From the NCBI GenBank assembly GCA_905250115.1, contig CAJNOI010000160.1:1-64000 (forward strand): a DNA stretch of 64,000 nt, read 5' to 3'. The translations under genes and the position numbers were made by a program. This document shows positions 62,836 through 64,000 of the stretch, in pieces (position 1 is the stretch's first letter; each line of letters opens with the position of its first letter). Under the pieces are notes generated by a model, which ran no database searches, had not been told where the DNA came from, and saw nothing but the letters and a program-made list of their open reading frames with translations. The DNA is from Adineta steineri. Lineage: Eukaryota > Rotifera > Eurotatoria > Adinetida > Adinetidae.

Positions 62836-64000
62836 TTTTGTTTTCAATTGAATAATTTCAGTAATCAAGACAACCCTTTATATACATGAGTGAATACAAA
62901 AATCGTATGATTTATCGCGGAAGTATCAGTATGTTGGAAACTACATTATTGCGAAGCTTGTGATAAGTGCAAATAATGAGTAACTAATAATGGGCTCAAG
63001 GTCATTTGACTAGAAGAGAGGAAGTATTTGATTTGCATATTGCGTTTATTGTTTTTCGATTGAGATAAAATTTCACTTTCTGAATCAGCGATATATTATC
63101 ATTCAGCATATCAGGATTCTATTGCCTAAAGAACCCGGAAGTGACATTCTTAATCGTTATTCAAAATCAACATTCTATACATTTGATAGAATTTATCATC
63201 TGTAAATGAACGAAACTCTATTGAGTCAATCTGTCTATATTTATAGCTAATAACGAAACTATCATTATCATCCTTTTTTCAACTTAGTTTATCTATGCAA
63301 AACAGAACTATTTAAGATTTCTAATGTTCATAGGCAGAATGTTGAATCATTTATCTATTATCAGTTATGAAATTAAGAGCTTCACTAGATTATCTTTGTC
63401 TTCAGACTATTTCTTAAATTCAACTAATTCGATTCTTCACTGTTCTTTGATCAAGATGCAAAGAACTTGATGTTGTTTTTTGTACATCGTTTCAACGACG
63501 TTATTTAATCATATGACCCTATTTGATAAGAATGATGATATGCACTTGTATGAATCATTACATCAAAGATTGTTTTATGGTGCAATGATTAGTTTCCAAT
63601 TTAAACTTTTAACCTTCAATATTTTGCTCTATTGATTCTTGGATATTAGCGAAGTACACGAATATTAATTATATATTTAACTTTTATTATACATGCATTA
63701 ATCTTTGAGGATCAAGTAGGCTTAGCTTTTTGATATTAGTATTGTTGTTAAATATTGAATCAATAGTTTTTTCCGAGAAAAAACTACTACTTCCTTGTCA
63801 CACGATGATTTCGAGCAAAAGGCTTAAGTTGATTCAAAAACAAACTACAATGAGAGTGTGGGCGAAGCGAATAAAGATATTTGATCTGTCACACACAATT
63901 ACTAAATATACGTTGTAAACTGTATATGCGAAAGTCTTTACAACTGGCACTTTTATAAATGATGTTGAAGTGAACAAAATAGTTTTTGCTTTGAATTATT
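62836..64000. other. Intergenic to window end, no gene recognised
   Basis: The first 250 bases belong to the duplicated segment. The rest is AT-rich without coding, RNA or repeat features that I can support. Confidence 0.4.

Larger units (their letters stand above)
60894..63086. repeat. Tandem segmental duplication, ~1.06-kb unit
   Basis: Copy A (about 60894-61958) and copy B (about 62000-63086) align over their length: the 5' end of the receptor gene, its upstream region, the SH3b-like gene and the flank ending TTTGATTTGCATATTGCGTT. They differ by many substitutions and small indels. A CT-rich tract (61955-61999) sits at the junction. Confidence 0.8.

Noticed and set aside
1..64000. tRNA, rRNA or snRNA genes
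   Set aside because: I saw no cloverleaf with a GGTTCGAATCC-type T arm and A/B boxes, nor rRNA/snRNA core motifs. By-eye reading could miss one; a covariance-model scan would decide.

Overview
The window looks like nuclear DNA of a bdelloid rotifer (Adineta/Rotaria type). The DNA is AT-rich, introns are mostly 50-75 nt with GT..AG ends, and clear metazoan genes (CSE1L, PPM1D, MRPS21, LEPROT, PDE4, NAPE-PLD) lie beside bacterial- or fungal-like intronless genes and several ADP-ribosyltransferase genes. Short G-rich/C-rich inverted elements built on TGTGGG are scattered through the window; TGTGGG is, to my knowledge, the bdelloid telomeric repeat unit. No genus is assigned.

Layout. 0-36 kb is accessory-like. 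It holds an ART gene (0.3-1.3 kb), a ubiquitin-conjugating E2 (2.5-3.2 kb), a foldback element and a 41-bp minisatellite (4.0-5.1 kb), two abutting gene remnants (6.1-7.9 kb), an O-methyltransferase, a secreted protein of unknown role, a CocE-like hydrolase, a matrix-metalloproteinase-like gene whose zinc motif reads HQIGH instead of HExxH, a NAPE-PLD gene, a secreted ART-TPR protein that seems to have lost its ART catalytic residues, an F-box gene with an in-frame TGA, and a PDE4-type phosphodiesterase with an in-frame TAG at a conserved Trp. Further on are a GC-rich fungal-type glutathione S-transferase, a large ART-TPR gene with an intact catalytic triad, a ~102-bp satellite and a fourth ART gene.

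36-56 kb is core-like: a neuronal-calcium-sensor-type EF-hand protein, exportin-2/CSE1L with a MITE in one intron, PPM1D/Wip1-type phosphatase, mitochondrial ribosomal protein bS21m, LEPROT/Vps55 (apparently needing a one-nucleotide microexon), a multipass membrane protein and a coiled-coil protein. PPM1D, MRPS21 and LEPROT are packed on the plus strand with gaps of only 120-290 bp.

56-64 kb holds a 4.6-kb intronless gene for an LDLa/EGF/7TM receptor and a tandem segmental duplication of its 5' end plus a small secreted SH3b-like gene.

How they fit together: the conserved genes serve nuclear transport, stress-kinase dephosphorylation, mitochondrial translation and endosomal sorting, and show no operon-like link. 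The accessory genes suggest small-molecule chemistry (methyltransferase, hydrolase, GST), secreted products and ADP-ribosylation. Decay marks (in-frame stops, truncated copies) cluster in the accessory part. All functions are from motif recognition by eye; no database search was run.
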